DNA of 64,000 nt from Cerioporus squamosus (taxonomy: Eukaryota > Basidiomycota > Agaricomycetes > Polyporales > Polyporaceae), in the NCBI GenBank assembly GCA_022592435.1, contig JABYQS010000116.1, positions 60,133 to 124,132 on the forward strand, written 5' to 3'. Shown here one piece after another: positions 46,123 through 58,039 of the stretch. A program made the position numbers and the translations under genes. Positions within the stretch are counted from its first letter, which is position 1, and the number at the start of each line of letters is the position of its first letter. The notes beneath the pieces are model-generated. The model saw only the letters and a list, made by a program, of their open reading frames with translations. It ran no database searches and had not been told where the DNA came from.

Positions 46123-48123
46123 ATGGCACTCCCCGTTAAAAGCCTGCCTGAGGTCGCTCTTGCCGGCATTGTACTATGTCTTTCCTTGGTCATCCTTCGA
46201 CCTTTGCTGAGTCGGTCGTCACTCGACAACTTGCCTGGTCCGCCGGCTGGATTTTGGTTCCTTGGTGAGTACCTTCACTGTCTGAGGCTATGAGCTAACC
46301 CGTACTAAGTATTAATCACTTCACCACAGGAAACATGAAGCAGTTCTTCTCCCGTAATCCCTGGGACTTCCGTGATTAACTAGCTCGCAAGTATCCACGT
46401 GTTTCAGTGTTACACGGTCCAATTGGCTCCAAGTGGGTTCAAGTTTGTGATCCGAAGGCATTCCATGCCATGTTCATCAAAGAGCAGGATGTCTACGAGG
46501 AGCCTGTACTGTGAGTTCACTATTGTGGGTCGGCTGTGCGTTACCTGTACTCACTTCGTTCTTGACAGACCCTTGGAGGTGCTTCTTGGGCCGGGTCTTC
46601 TCGGCACTCACGGTGAGGGAGTCGGCGTTGTAGCCATTTCGTACCGCCCTGTCTCACTAGTTGTCATACAGGTAAACAACACAGGCGCCAGCGGAAGATG
46701 CTCAATCCGGTCTTCTCGACAAAGCACCTACGCGAGATGATGCCTATATTCTACAGCGTCATTCACAAGGTGAGTACGTGGCAGGTCATACGCGGTCAAG
46801 TTGACTAGAAGTAAGCAGCGATTGCACCCCCAGCGTCGCGCCGGCGCATCGTGGAAATGATCCCTAGCAAGAGCGTACAACGCCTCAAGAACATCTCCGA
46901 CATCATGCATGAGCGCTCTGTGCTTATCGTTGAGGAGAAGAAGGCTGCGCTCGAGAAGGGCGACGCTGTGCTCAGGCACCAAGTCGGCGAGGGCCGCGAG
47001 ATCATGAGCATCCTCCGTGAGTGGTGGCCGCGGAGGAGGACAAACTCCCGGACGATGAGCTAATCGGCCAGGTCTCGTGAGTGCCCACTGAACCCCGCCG
47101 CAGTATCCACTACACTAACCGTGCCTCTAGGACGATGGTGCTTGCCGGCATGGATACCACCGCGAACTCGCTCGCACAGGTCTTGCAATTGCTCGCAAAA
47201 CACCCGGATGTCCAGGAGAAGCTGCGCGAGGAGGTCATCGCCGCCGCGGAGACCGAGAGCACTGACGGCGCAAAACTCATGGACATGCCCTACATGGATG
47301 CCGTCTGCCGTGAGACGCTACGCGTGTAAGCGTTCCCGCTTTACTTCGGTATAGGGCACATGTCTGAAGGCAATCATAGATCGCCTGGTTTCACGGCGGT
47401 CTTCAGAATGTGAGTTGGAGGGCGCAGTCTGTAGATTGGGATCCCCGCTCACTTCTTTTCTGCCTAGCCTAATGCAAGACGTGATTATGCCCGTCATGGA
47501 GCCCATCCGCATGCGTGACGGCACGCTCTCAAACGCTGTTTACATTCCGAAGGGTACCCGCGTCGTCGCCAATGTGCCAGCATGCAACCGTGACCCTGCG
47601 CTCTGGGGCCCTGGCGCAGATGATTGGCGGCCATCCCGCTGGCTCGAGCCACTGCCGCGCGAACTTGAAGAGGCACATATCCCTGGGGTATACTCGCAGC
47701 TGTACGCATGCTCTTCCATCTGTGGCTCCGGCGTACTAGTACTCTGACGCTCCCTCATCTCAGGATGACGTTCATTCTCCGCAGTTTATAGATTTAGCTG
47801 CTTGGGGGGGGGCTCACGCGCATGCATGTAAGTGTCTTGCATCCGACTGCCAAAGTTGCTGCTAACCACCTGGATGCTCACAGTGGCTTCAAGCTTGCGC
47901 AGGTCGAAATCAGTACGCTTCCAGTAGTTCCGAATGTGGCGACCGCAAATACTGACGTACTACTCGACGGGCAGAGACGGTTATGTTCGTCCTCTTGCAG
48001 CACTTCAGGTTCGAACCGACCGGCAAGCCGATTAGCTGGAACTTCGCAGCTGTGTAGTACCCAAGCGTGGGTCCTGAGGGCGAGCTGGAGATGCCGCTGA
48101 GGGTCATCCCTCTCCGTCTGTGA
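46123..48123 (+). pseudogene. Cytochrome P450 pseudogene (copy 1)
   Basis: Closely related to the intact gene at 49,038. It starts MALPVKSLPEVALAG with LDNLPGPP and shows the same introns. Defects: an in-frame stop (TAA at 46,377) in exon 2 where the intact copy has a Glu codon; loss of exon 5 and the first part of exon 6 (everything from TRDAIL to the RRR before EMIP); deletion of the exon 6/7 intron with adjoining sequence; a small deletion in exon 8 (IDFD lost); and an insertion/rearrangement just before the haem loop, so the F-x-G-G part of the Cys motif is destroyed. I-helix (AGMDTT) and ExxR (ETLR) segments remain readable. It is clearly dead. Confidence 0.92.
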
Positions 48124-48129
48124 AGCGTG

Positions 48130-49030
48130 AAGCTTCATCTCCCACTTTGATTGATGAGGATTGGTTCTGTCATATGTCTAACTGCATTTCGGTGTAAGTA
48201 TACTCACACAGTCCACTACAGTCACTTTGACATCGCCTATCGGTAACGATGAGGCCACGTATTTCTCGGATTCTATCATTGTTATCATTATTAACACCGT
48301 CAACAGGTACGGCGTAGACACTTCTTCAACACGTGCACGCTGGTCCCGTGGATAGCGTGGAACTCGCCACGCTGAGGTAGATGGTTTGCAAGACTCTCGA
48401 GATTCCCGGGCAAGCGGGCATGGGCGTATTTCGAACGAGGTCCGTAACTGTCATCAAACTACAGTATGTAAGTACGGCCACTACCACGGTAGTACCACCA
48501 CCAGACGCCCAGCAAGGTTCATCACTACATACTCAGATTGGAACGTCCACCAGCGTCGCGCCCATCCGCCGCAGCCACCTGTGCCATATCCAATGCCCCA
48601 CCAAGACATTCTGACTCGTCAGCATTTCTACCCATGCTGTGGATTTCAAGTGCGCCCAGCCTCCGGCAGCTTGTCGCCTCCTGGGCACGCGGCAAACTTG
48701 TCAGCCTGAGCACTAGACTGTCTCCCAATGATCCCAATCCATGATACTCACGTGTAGCACGCTAGAACTCCATGGCCGCCCATATGGCTTGAAGATTCGC
48801 TGCAGTATTATTCATACTCAGTAACGCGTTGATGTTGGGCGTCCTCGCCGACCAACAAGTGGAACGCCCGGCGTATGGGAAGTGCGTTCTGTGCGGAGTA
48901 TGCAAGTGTTCGTTCGGCCCGCTTCGCAACAATATGATTCAGCCTACGAGTTGCTCTCCGCGTCTATTGCGGAATAAATACCCTTCCAGCCTCTCCTACC
49001 ACCGCAGAACTTCTCCCTTATCATCCCCAA
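48130..49030. other. Intergenic; promoter of intact P450 at the end
   Basis: No gene recognised. The last 70 bp contain an AATAAATA element (48,973-48,980) and a pyrimidine-rich leader before the P450 ATG at 49,038. Confidence 0.45.
48973..48980 (+). promoter_or_regulatory. TATA-like element of the intact P450 gene
   Basis: AATAAATA lies about 60 bp upstream of the ATG, followed by a CT-rich stretch typical of fungal promoters. Function is inferred from position. Confidence 0.4.
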
Positions 49031-49037
49031 GTTGCCC

Positions 49038-51380
49038 ATGGCACTCCTCGAAACTCTGCCTCAGGCTGCTCTTGCCGGCGTCGCTTTGCTTCTTTCCTGG
49101 GTCGTCCTGCGACCGTTCCTGATCCGGTCCTCACTCGACAACTTGCCTGGTCCGCCCTCGGGCTCTCGGTTTAGTGGTGAGTTTCCCTTTCAACTACATA
49201 TGCACCTCGTTTGATGACTTCGTGATAGGTAATCTTGAGCAATATTTGTCCCGAAACTGCTGGGACTTCCGTGAGGAATTAGTTCGCAAGTATCCACGTG
49301 TTTCGGTCTTGCATGGTCTGTTCGGCTCCAAATGGGTCCATGTCTGGGATCCCAAGGCCTTTCATGCAATGTTTATTAAGGAGCAAGAGATCTACGAGGA
49401 GCCTGTAGAGTGAGTTCGCCACTGTGGAACGGTCGTGATTCATGCAATGACTGACTTCTTTGCTCGCAGAGCCTTGCGGGTGATTCTTGGACCCGGTCTT
49501 CTCGGCACTCTCGGTGAGGAGTCCGCGCTGTGATTGTTCCAGCTTGTTCTTACGAATTGTTGTGCAGGTGAACAGCACAGACGCCAGCGGAAAATGCTCA
49601 ATCCGGTCTTCTCGACGAAGCACCTGCGTGAGATGACGCCCATATTCTACAGTGTGATCCACAAGGTGAGCACCACCTGATACACGTTGCTATCATCCAT
49701 CTGCGATGGGCTGACCTGTACCCGTAGACGCGCGATGCGATCCTCCAACGTGTACGCGAAGGTCCCAAGGATGGCGTCGAACTCGACATGTTATCATGGA
49801 TGGGTCGCACGACACTCGAGGTCCTCGGCCAAGCAGGCTTGGGTTATTCATTCGATCCCCTGACCGAGGACAGACCGGACGAATTTGCTTACGCTGTCAA
49901 AGACCTGTTGTACGTTCGCGCTTTCTCTCTTTGATCTGTAATTCAGCATGACCTCACCGGCGCTGCAGTCCCCAGTTGGTCAAGACCATCGTTCCCCGCC
50001 TGCTGCTCCCATACGTCGCCGATCTCGGTCCCGCAGCGTTCCGCCGGCGCGTCGTAGAGTTCATTCCCAGCGGAAGTATACAGCGCCTCAAGGACATCTC
50101 CGACATCATGCATGAGCGCTCTGTGCACATCTTCAATGAGAAGAAGGCTGCGCTTGAGAAGGGCGACGATGCGCTCAAGCACCAAGTTGGCGAGGGCCGC
50201 GATATCATGAGTATCCTCCGTGAGTTCCAGTCCTTAGCTCTTGCACGTTACAACGGATCAGAGAAACTGATATCGGTCGTCATAGTCCAAGCAAATGTGA
50301 TGGCCGCGGAGGAGGACAAACTCCCGGACGACGAGCTAATCGGCCAGGTCTCGTAAGTATCACACCCTGCTTGTTGGATCCCAACGCGCTCACAGCGCTG
50401 ATGATGCTTCCAGGACGATGGTACTTGCCGGAATGGACACGACCGCCAACTCACTCGCACGGGTTCTGCAACTTCTCGCGGAACACCCGGATGTCCAAGA
50501 GAAGCTGCGAGAGGAGGTCACCAGCGCCACAGAGACTGAGGGCACTGAGGGCACAATTGACTTCGACACGCTCATGGACATGCCCTACATGGATGCAGTA
50601 TGTCGCGAGACGCTGCGCATGTAAGCTCTCCCGTTTTGCTTCGACGTTAGGAACCTAACTGAATGCAACAACAGATCGCCTGGCGTCACGTCGCTCTTCC
50701 GATTGTGAGCCTCTCAACGTCAGCTCGCTCTCGGTTCTCTACTCACCTCCTCTTTGTTCAGTACGACAGAGGACGTGGTCATGCCGGTTATGGAGCCCAT
50801 CCGCATGCGTGACGGTACCCTCTCCAGCGCTGTGCACATTCCGAAAGGTACCCGCGTCGTCGCCAATGTGCCAGCATGCAACCGTGACCCTGCGCTCTGG
50901 GGCCCGGACGCGGACAAATGGCGGCCATCGCGCTGGCTGGAACCACTGCCGCGCGAACTTGAAGAAGCGCATATTCCTGGGGTATACTCGCATCTGTACG
51001 CATGCTTTACCGTCAATTAGTCCGGCGTACTCTGACGCTCCCTCACCGCAGGATGACGTTCATCGGGGGCTCACGCGCATGCATGTAAGTCACTTGCCTC
51101 CGACTGCCAAAGTTGCTGCTAAATACATGGATGCTCACAGTGGCTTCAAGCTCGCGCAGGTCGAAATCAGTACGCTTCTCGTAGTTTCGAGTGTGGCGAC
51201 CGTAAATACTGACGTACTACTGGACGAGCAGAGACGGTTCTGTTCGTCCTCTTGCAGCACTTCAGGTTCGTACCGACCGGCAAGCCGATCAGCTGGAACT
51301 TCGCAGCTGTGCAGTACCCAAGCGTGGGTCCTGAGGGTGAGCCGGAGATGCCGCTGAGGGTCATCGCACTGCGTTCATGA
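49038..51380 (+). CDS. Cytochrome P450 monooxygenase (intact copy 2)
   Basis: Membrane-anchored haem monooxygenase, 547 aa from 13 exons: 49038-49176, 49229-49409, 49470-49513, 49568-49665, 49728-49909, 49969-50219, 50286-50352, 50414-50620, 50675-50704, 50762-50995, 51052-51084, 51141-51169, 51232-51380. Every junction is in frame. Features: N-terminal anchor ([18 protein letters not shown]), hinge LDNLPGPP, I-helix AGMDTT (326-331), ExxR as ETLR (386-389), RPSRW (454-458) for the PERF region, and haem loop [11 protein letters not shown] with Cys488 as thiolate ligand, then [11 protein letters not shown]. It is of the microsomal class, using P450 reductase; the substrate is unknown. Flanked by a dead tandem copy and, 10 kb away, a dead inverted copy. 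Confidence 0.95.
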
Positions 51381-51384
51381 AGCT

Positions 51385-52300
51385 CAGTCTTCCGCATTGG
51401 TGCATGGCGAGCGGGCGTACTTATATGATATGTTGTACTACGACGTGCTCTCGGTCGTGCTGTAGCTTCATTACTCAGTACTCAGCCATCGGCCGAGGTT
51501 TGTGAGGCTCGCTGACCAATGGGGCCCTGAGGATATATCGATAAGCTCTCGCAGTCGGCAGCCGCCGTCGCGGTTACAAGACGACGTCATACTCACAATC
51601 GGTTGAATCTTAGTCAATTCGGAATGATAGCGTTCATCCTTCCCGGGCTGACGGAGAATGGTCATGGACTTGGAGTTGTCGGCCGCGAGCTCGAGCAAGG
51701 CATTACTCAGTGCTGACATTAGCAGACTGCTTCGGAAAGTGTAAGCAAAGGCTTCTCGAGGGATTAATCCGTCCTTGCGGAATACGTCAAGTGGACACAT
51801 GTTGGATTCGTAGCGCACAAGTAGCGCACTAGAAGAGTGCACAGCATGCATCGAGTCAGATCGAGTCAGTACTGTTACTACTGGAAGTGGGAGAGACCAC
51901 ACCGATAGTACGGGACTGATACACCGAGCGAGCGATAGACCAGAATGTACGTAGATGGATGAAGCAACCAGCGCCCACGGCCGGATGATGGTCGTGGAAC
52001 ACCTGTTGACCAGACATATGCATTGCAAAGGGTACGTACCTGGTTGCCAATGAGCGAAAACACTACTTAGCGGCCAAGAAGCTCGGGGCCGAGCATGATT
52101 GACGCTTCATAGTCAACGTCGCATCTGTAGGACGTGTATTGCTGTACATGGTGGGGGCAGGGGCATGTGATGGCTGACGGCGAAGGACAAGATCCAGAGA
52201 CGATGATGATTAGGGCAAGTGTTGTTGTACAATGGAAACCAGCAGCAGGGAACAGGACAGCGGGGTATCGCAGCGATCTCGGAGGGTGGTGAATGAACCA
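51385..52300. other. Intergenic; nothing recognised
   Basis: This is the convergent 3' region between the P450 and SNARE genes. The 185-codon minus-strand frame here shows no conserved features. Confidence 0.45.
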
Positions 52301-52302
52301 TG

Positions 52303-53167
52303 TCATGTCTTGAACACGATGATCAAGATCAGGAGGATGAGGATGAGCAGTGCAATCATGACCGTCGAACCTGAGACCAGCACCCAAACCGGATAATGGT
52401 CAGCCAGCGCCCCACAGTCCAGCCTAGCAGTAAAGTCGACGAACCGTTCTCCTTCGCACCTCGCGCCACCTTGTCTAATCTCCGCCGTGCGTTGGTCAAA
52501 CGGCTATCTGTCCGGTCCAAATCGTGATCCAACCCCTCGAGCAGTCCGGTGTGCACGTCGAGCTCGTCGTTGATCTGCAGTGAGAGGTCCCGTTGTCGTG
52601 TGATTGAATGGGACAGCTCGTCCAAGTGGACATCCTGGACATCCATGATCTGTCGCTGCTGCAACAGCACCTCATCTGACGAGTACCCAGCCTCCGGGTC
52701 GTCCGTATATGGCGCAAAGTTGTGTTCCGCAGAAGGCCTCGGAGGTGGGGGTGCGGGAGACGGCGCTGCTGGAGGACTCGACATTGACACTGACGACGCG
52801 TCCGGAGTCATCCCAGTAGGCTGCGGCTCCTCGCACCTGCAATACACTCGTGGTCAGGATCTACAAACTCTTCAACGCACGTGTAGCCCACGAGCGGAAC
52901 GTACCTCTGCACGCCCATGGCATCCGCCTCCGTGCCAAGCATACCCCGCATCCGCTCATGCTGTGTGCGTAGTAGCCTAGTTGCCTCTGTAACGCCCTCC
53001 TGCTCCTCCAAGTCCAGAATACCCGTGCGCAGCTGCTGGAGATTCTTCACAATCTGCGGTGTGTGCAGGGATGTTGCGTTTGGGAGTGTTTGCAGGCGCT
53101 GGCGCTCGAGGAGAAGCGACAGAGTTTGAGTCGACAGCGAGGTGAGTTTTGCCAATGATGCTGCCAT
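52303..53167 (-). CDS. Qc-SNARE, Syn8/syntaxin-8-like
   Basis: A tail-anchored t-SNARE for endosomal/vacuolar fusion, 240 aa from three exons (53167-52905, 52836-52445, 52370-52303). The N-terminal helical region (1-85) has LEEQEGVTEATRLLRTQHERM. A Pro-rich linker precedes the SNARE motif (about 145-212): LLQQRQIMDVQDVHLDELS, SITRQRDLSLQINDELD, LLEGLDHDLDRTDSRL. The last intron (GTTCGT...CTCAG) must be removed to reach the C-terminal anchor STVMIALLILILLILIIVFKT (220-240); without it the frame runs into an unrelated tail. By alignment to the ELDxQ block of Qc-SNAREs the ionic zero-layer position is His183 rather than Gln. It appears to be an intact housekeeping gene. Confidence 0.88.
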
Positions 53168-53169
53168 GT

Positions 53170-54310
53170 TCGATCAACGAGACAAGCCAGGAGAGAATGA
53201 GAGAGAGGTGAATGTGTGAGCAAGCCGGAGTAAGTCCGTGGCTGAGTCGCACTCTAGAGCCACATGGCGCGCAACCTGTGCACCGCGGTGGGCCTGCATC
53301 AGTCGTCCACTGTTGGAGAGCATTCCAGTTGAACGAACTCGGACAACGCGGGATACCAGGCAAACGACGCATTGCAGGCATATAGAATCTGCTCAAGCCA
53401 TGAGGCCTGAGAGCATGCCTCTCGCAGGTCCTCAAACTTGAACGAGGAAAAAGAAATATCGCCATCTACCAATAACTTGAATAGCAACTCCTAGTTTCGA
53501 TCTAGGGACTTCAGGGTTTCATGACTATGAGCCCTGCACGCTTCCACTGCGTCAAGTTGCTGTAGCTTGAATCACTCTTGTACGCCCTTGTAGCTCAAAT
53601 TCCCGATTAGGCGAAGGACTACTCAAAGCTGGCGTATTGACAGGGTAGGTAGGAGACATATAGGCTCGCAGTGCCAGCCTCTAGTTCCTCGTCCCTCAGA
53701 ATAGAGGCTGGTACTACCGAGCAGGGGGGTGGCAGTGGTCTACCGTGAGAAAATCCTCTCTCGCTTTCAGGCCCTCGTCCACCTGGAACCGCAGGCTCAG
53801 CTGGATGTTACGCCGCGTAACAACTACACGAGAATGATGTCGTGGCCTCGAGCAACTTCGTTCACAACCCCAGCAGGTCGGAGGACGAGAGGATGAATAG
53901 GTATGAATTCTACGCGCGCCGAGGAAAGTTGTAGCGCCCATAAATGAGACTCCGATCGTTCCCACCAGCTAAAATTCGTACTCAGAAGTTCTCACGGTAC
54001 ATGTCTGCGACCCCCTCCCCCCCTCACGTAGTAGTACATAGCGGATATCATACTTGACACAGGGAGGCGATACATATATATGAGAATATAGAAGAAATGT
54101 CTGAGCTCTACGATATCGGACATCGCGACTAACAGGTGCAGAAATAATTAGTTACTGTATACACAAGGCAACTCTAGGAACGAAAGCAGGACATAGCAAC
54201 AGCGGGATCAACAAACACGAGAACATGAGGCTACGAGAGCCCGGGTGGCGTACGCTGGCGGTCAAATTCGTACGCCACGAAGCCGGGCGCCGAGGAGTTC
54301 CGAGCCAGCA
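53170..54310. other. Intergenic; nothing recognised
   Basis: Lies between the SNARE start and the 3' end of the Zn-cluster gene. A minus-strand frame (53,965-53,714) has a hydrophobic start (VSFMGATTFLG) but no further support. Confidence 0.4.
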
Positions 54311-54312
54311 AC

Positions 54313-56381
54313 TCAAGCGAGTGTGGCCCGAGCTTGCTGGATCTCGGCGAGGTGTTGACCTGTGGGTGGTGTGGTGGGCGGGTGGCGTCAGCTCCGAGCT
54401 CAATGTCCGTGATACACGGCGGTATAGTGACCGAGGGCACTGGCACAGTACTCACCCATGAGCAAACTGTTCGCGGACAAGATCGTCATCGCCCCCGTGA
54501 TCTTGTCGAGGCTCGACGTGATGTTCGTGACTTCCTCCTGCCTGACCGGAGAGGCGCTCTGGAGGACACGTCGGAGTTCGTTCACAAGGACCTTGCAGAT
54601 CGTCGACCAGAGGACCTGTCGCCGAAGCGTGAGCGAGTGGCGATGGAACGGCGAGACGGGGGGACTTACAGCAAGGACTGGGTCGAGGTGGGACACCTGG
54701 TTGACGTTCACGACGTCAAGGGCGCGGCCGGCCGCGACGGCGACGCAGACCGTCTTCTGCCAGGACATCAGCTGCTGCGACGAGAAAGTGGAGTGCAGCT
54801 GGATAGCCGCTGCGCACGTGAAGGTCCGGGCGACGAGCAGCTCGCGCATGTCTTCGGGACTACGATTCCCGATAGCGGCGAGCTGGCGGTGATACCGTTC
54901 GATGAGAGTGTCCAGGGCACCGAATCGAGCGAGGTACTCGTTGCGGTTCGGCATGTCTGTGTGCGAAGTCAGTATCGACGCCGGGATGTGAAAGGGGGCT
55001 GTGATATTTACCGACACGGTACTGCGAGGAGACGTATATGGCACGGTCCTGTAACGCACACGCCTTCGCCCGGATCGCAAGCGGCGAGAAGGCCTCGTTG
55101 GAGTCGTCAACAGCGCCCCGGAGGAAGTCCTCCGTCGTGTAGTTGCCCCCATGTGGTACGAGCATGCCCTGTCAAACACTCAGCATTTTTACTCATCGAG
55201 AAAGACACCGCGCGGCAGCGACGAACCTGTTCATAGGCTGCGGTCGCAAGCGGCCAGGGTGTGGTGATCTGGATGTTGGTCCGCCCGCCCTGGCAGATAG
55301 ACGGCGGGGTGTTCATGGCTGAGGCCCACATCTTGTCCTGTGCCATGACGGTCCAGAATGCTTGGATGCGCTCCCCAGCACCGACTGGGTCTCCGCCCAT
55401 CGCCCGACGTCAAGCAAGTGGTACCGACTACCCGTGACCAGTGCGACCGCGGCGAGAGTGTGATACCTGCCCTCTAACAAACGGCCGGTGGTGAAGAAGT
55501 AGTTCGCCAGGAGGACCTCCGCTTGAATCGTGTACAGAACCGTCGCTCCCTGTGCCATTGTCGTCCCCGAAGCGGCCTGTGTCGCACAGTGCGCGAAGTA
55601 CGACTCCCGAGCCCGGAGGCCGGTGGAGTTCGACAGTCTGCTGCCCCACAGATACACGGCGTTCATAAGGGCATCGTTCCCGGGATGTGGCGCTCCGCCT
55701 CGGCGAAATCGCGTGGGGTTGAGGAAGAAGCCCAATTGCGATGCGTTCGCCATGAAAATTTGAATTCTGATACATATCGCATGTCGAGTCAGAGGACATC
55801 ATCACACCATTTTTCAAGAACTCGTAGCGGAGCTTCGACACTTACAGCATCTGGACTTCTTGAGGTGTAGGTTTCGGAACGTGGGCTGTGTGGACGACGT
55901 TGCGTAAGCGATTGAACCACCGTTGGATGCGGGGTGGCCTGACGGTCTCACCAACGGGCGGGCCCATGCTCGTGGGATAGAGTGGGATGCCAGACGGACC
56001 AGCCACGGCGGGCATGGGGAGGCGGGACGGGCCTGCTGCAGACGACATGCCCCCATGCCTGCGGGGGTCGTGGAGTTGTACGGAGGGTGTACCTTCGCCG
56101 GGGCTTTCGAGCTCCTTGATACGGGATTCGAGCAGCGCGATGTTCTCCTCGAGAAGACGCGATCTGGTCACTTCGGCCCCGGTGGCGTACTCGCAGTCAT
56201 CAGGACGGTTGTTAGCGATGCATCGGCCACACGCTGGCTTATTGCCGTCGCATTTCTGTCGGGCTCGTCAGTGAGAGGTCGGGAGTCGATGAGGAGCAGA
56301 TGCGCATACTGCTTTGAGTTTGCGGCAGGGCAGGCACGCTGCACCTCTGTTGAGGGGTCGGCTGGAGGATGAGGAAGACAT
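54313..56381 (-). CDS. Zn(II)2Cys6 transcription factor
   Basis: A nuclear fungal-type regulator, 541 aa, eight exons: 56381-56310, 56255-55846, 55766-55432, 55384-55227, 55168-55012, 54956-54670, 54615-54456, 54359-54313. The first intron splits the zinc cluster after RKLKA. The spliced cluster is C16-x2-C19-x6-C26-x6-C33-x2-C36-x8-C45, a perfect binuclear motif. A coiled-coil follows (TRSRLLEENIALLESRIKELE). The rest is a fungal_trans middle-homology domain (QLGFFLNPTRF, AVYLWGSRLS, GERIQAFWTV, KMWASAMNTP). The intron at 55,431-55,385 (47 nt, GTAGTC donor) is needed to keep frame; if it is not spliced the gene is frameshifted. The C-terminus is LAEIQQARATLA. It sits inside the P450 cluster interval, so it could regulate those genes, but this is only positional. 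Confidence 0.88.
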
Positions 56382-56384
56382 GTT

Positions 56385-57600
56385 AGCTGTGAGTGCTGGC
56401 GTGTCTGTGTATGTTGCACTCAGCACGAACCGACGAGGCCGTCTTATATACCGTCAAATGGAGGTTGAGATATTGGAGTGTTTGAGCAGATGAATAATCA
56501 GTTGGCAGCGCCCTCGTGGATCGAAGGGTGGATGGATGCCGGGATGGTCGGTCAGACAGTGAAACGCCTCCTGACTCGAGTGTGTGGGCCAAACGCGTCT
56601 AGCGGTTCGGGGAGTCGAGAGAGAGCGACCGGGCGACGCTGGGTAGTGAATTACCATATTGGGGGGGATGGTAGGATGGAGTGAACGAGCATCTTGAGGA
56701 GGAGCTTAGTCACAGGTAGGGGACGTCGGTGTGCGATCGGTAATGCGATTCTGTCGCGACTGTGGGTTACGCAACGCGCAAGGAACCCGCCGGGAAAGGC
56801 TACGCGGGACCGATGCCTGCGACGCGGGCAAAGAAATACAAGGATGCTGAGGCGGAGGACGTCTCAGTAAGGCTGACTGTCAGATCGGCATGCATCGCCC
56901 TCTCTTCCCGGTCTGCACCGCTGGCGCGCGTCATATGAGTATGACAAACGCCCACGCCTAGCCATGGTTCCTCGCGAGTGATAGCACCATCGCGGATCGC
57001 GGTACACAAACTCCTGCGACCAGCCTTGACGCGGCCGCGGCCTCTCGGCGTAGCGACGTCGCCCGGTCTTGGATGCACGCGACGTTGCAGACTGTGATTT
57101 GGGCGACGTCCAGGCTCGCGTACGCGCTATCCGTCAACGCACGCAGCGGGGGACGCGTATTATACGCGGGTTTCTGGTGATTGCCCCGGCCCCGCGTCCA
57201 TTGAGTTGCATCGCCACTGAGCTGTATGTCCGCCCTATCCACAGCGTGCGCAGTGTCCGTGGTGGCTCGGACGGGGTTGCAGAGTTCGGTAGCCTGGTAA
57301 GCCTCGCCGGGTTCTCGTAAGGGAGCAGGTGTTTGTCGTCGGAGGTGTCGGTGTCCGAATTTTGGGCGGGGGCTGCCGCGCGCCCAGGGACTCACCGCCA
57401 CCTACCGAAGTCCGTATGGCGCGGACTCCGAGAGCCATAACCATAGCCATCCAGGTTCAGACCCTCTTCACTTCCGACGTCGACGTCGCCCGGCCTGACT
57501 CATGCTCTGTCTTCCAGCAAACATAACGTGACCTGCTTAGCTGTTCGCCCACCGCAATCTCCATGAAGCCAATCTCCTCGACCGTGGGCTATGCTGGAGA
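56385..57600. other. Intergenic; nothing recognised
   Basis: This is the upstream region of the Zn-cluster gene. Short frames on both strands have no recognisable motif. Confidence 0.45.
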
Positions 57601-57602
57601 CG

Positions 57603-58037
57603 TCATCGAAACACCGCAAGCAGCGTCTCTGCTAGCTCGAGGACAGGAGTCATCGCCAGCATATTCCGCCACAATCCCGCTCGACACCTAATACTCAGTT
57701 TGCTACCAGCGTTGGACGTATGTATCTCCCGACGGAGTACGGTCTCGCGATCGGGTATGCCTTGGCGCTGAAATGCACCTTCAAGTTCCACCCCGAACGG
57801 AGTGTGCCTTGTTTCTTCGCCACCGCGGCACGAAACGCGGCAGGCGTCGCCACAGCGCACATACTCAGAAACATATCCATCACGGCGCAGCATCACGGTA
57901 TACAGCTTCAACTGATTATCGCGCTCGACGTCCACCGCCGTGCTCCATCCACCATCGGGATACAGACTCAGGTGAATCGGTGCTGTCTGCCACCATCGCA
58001 TGATAGGTACGTCGTCCTCGTACGTTGTTGACGTCAA
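57603..58037 (-). other. Uncertain coding segment, no family recognised
   Basis: A 144-codon minus-strand frame (MRWWQTAPIHLSLYPDGGW, AVDVERDNQLKLYTVML, GVELEGAFQ) reads more protein-like than its surroundings. It might be the last exon of a gene extending upstream toward 59 kb, where further minus-strand frames (RYVKPRGCFEDGYWDG; DLQNAVQRLASAAH) occur. I could not join these into one model, so it may equally be a decayed gene. Confidence 0.25.
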
Positions 58038-58039
58038 AG

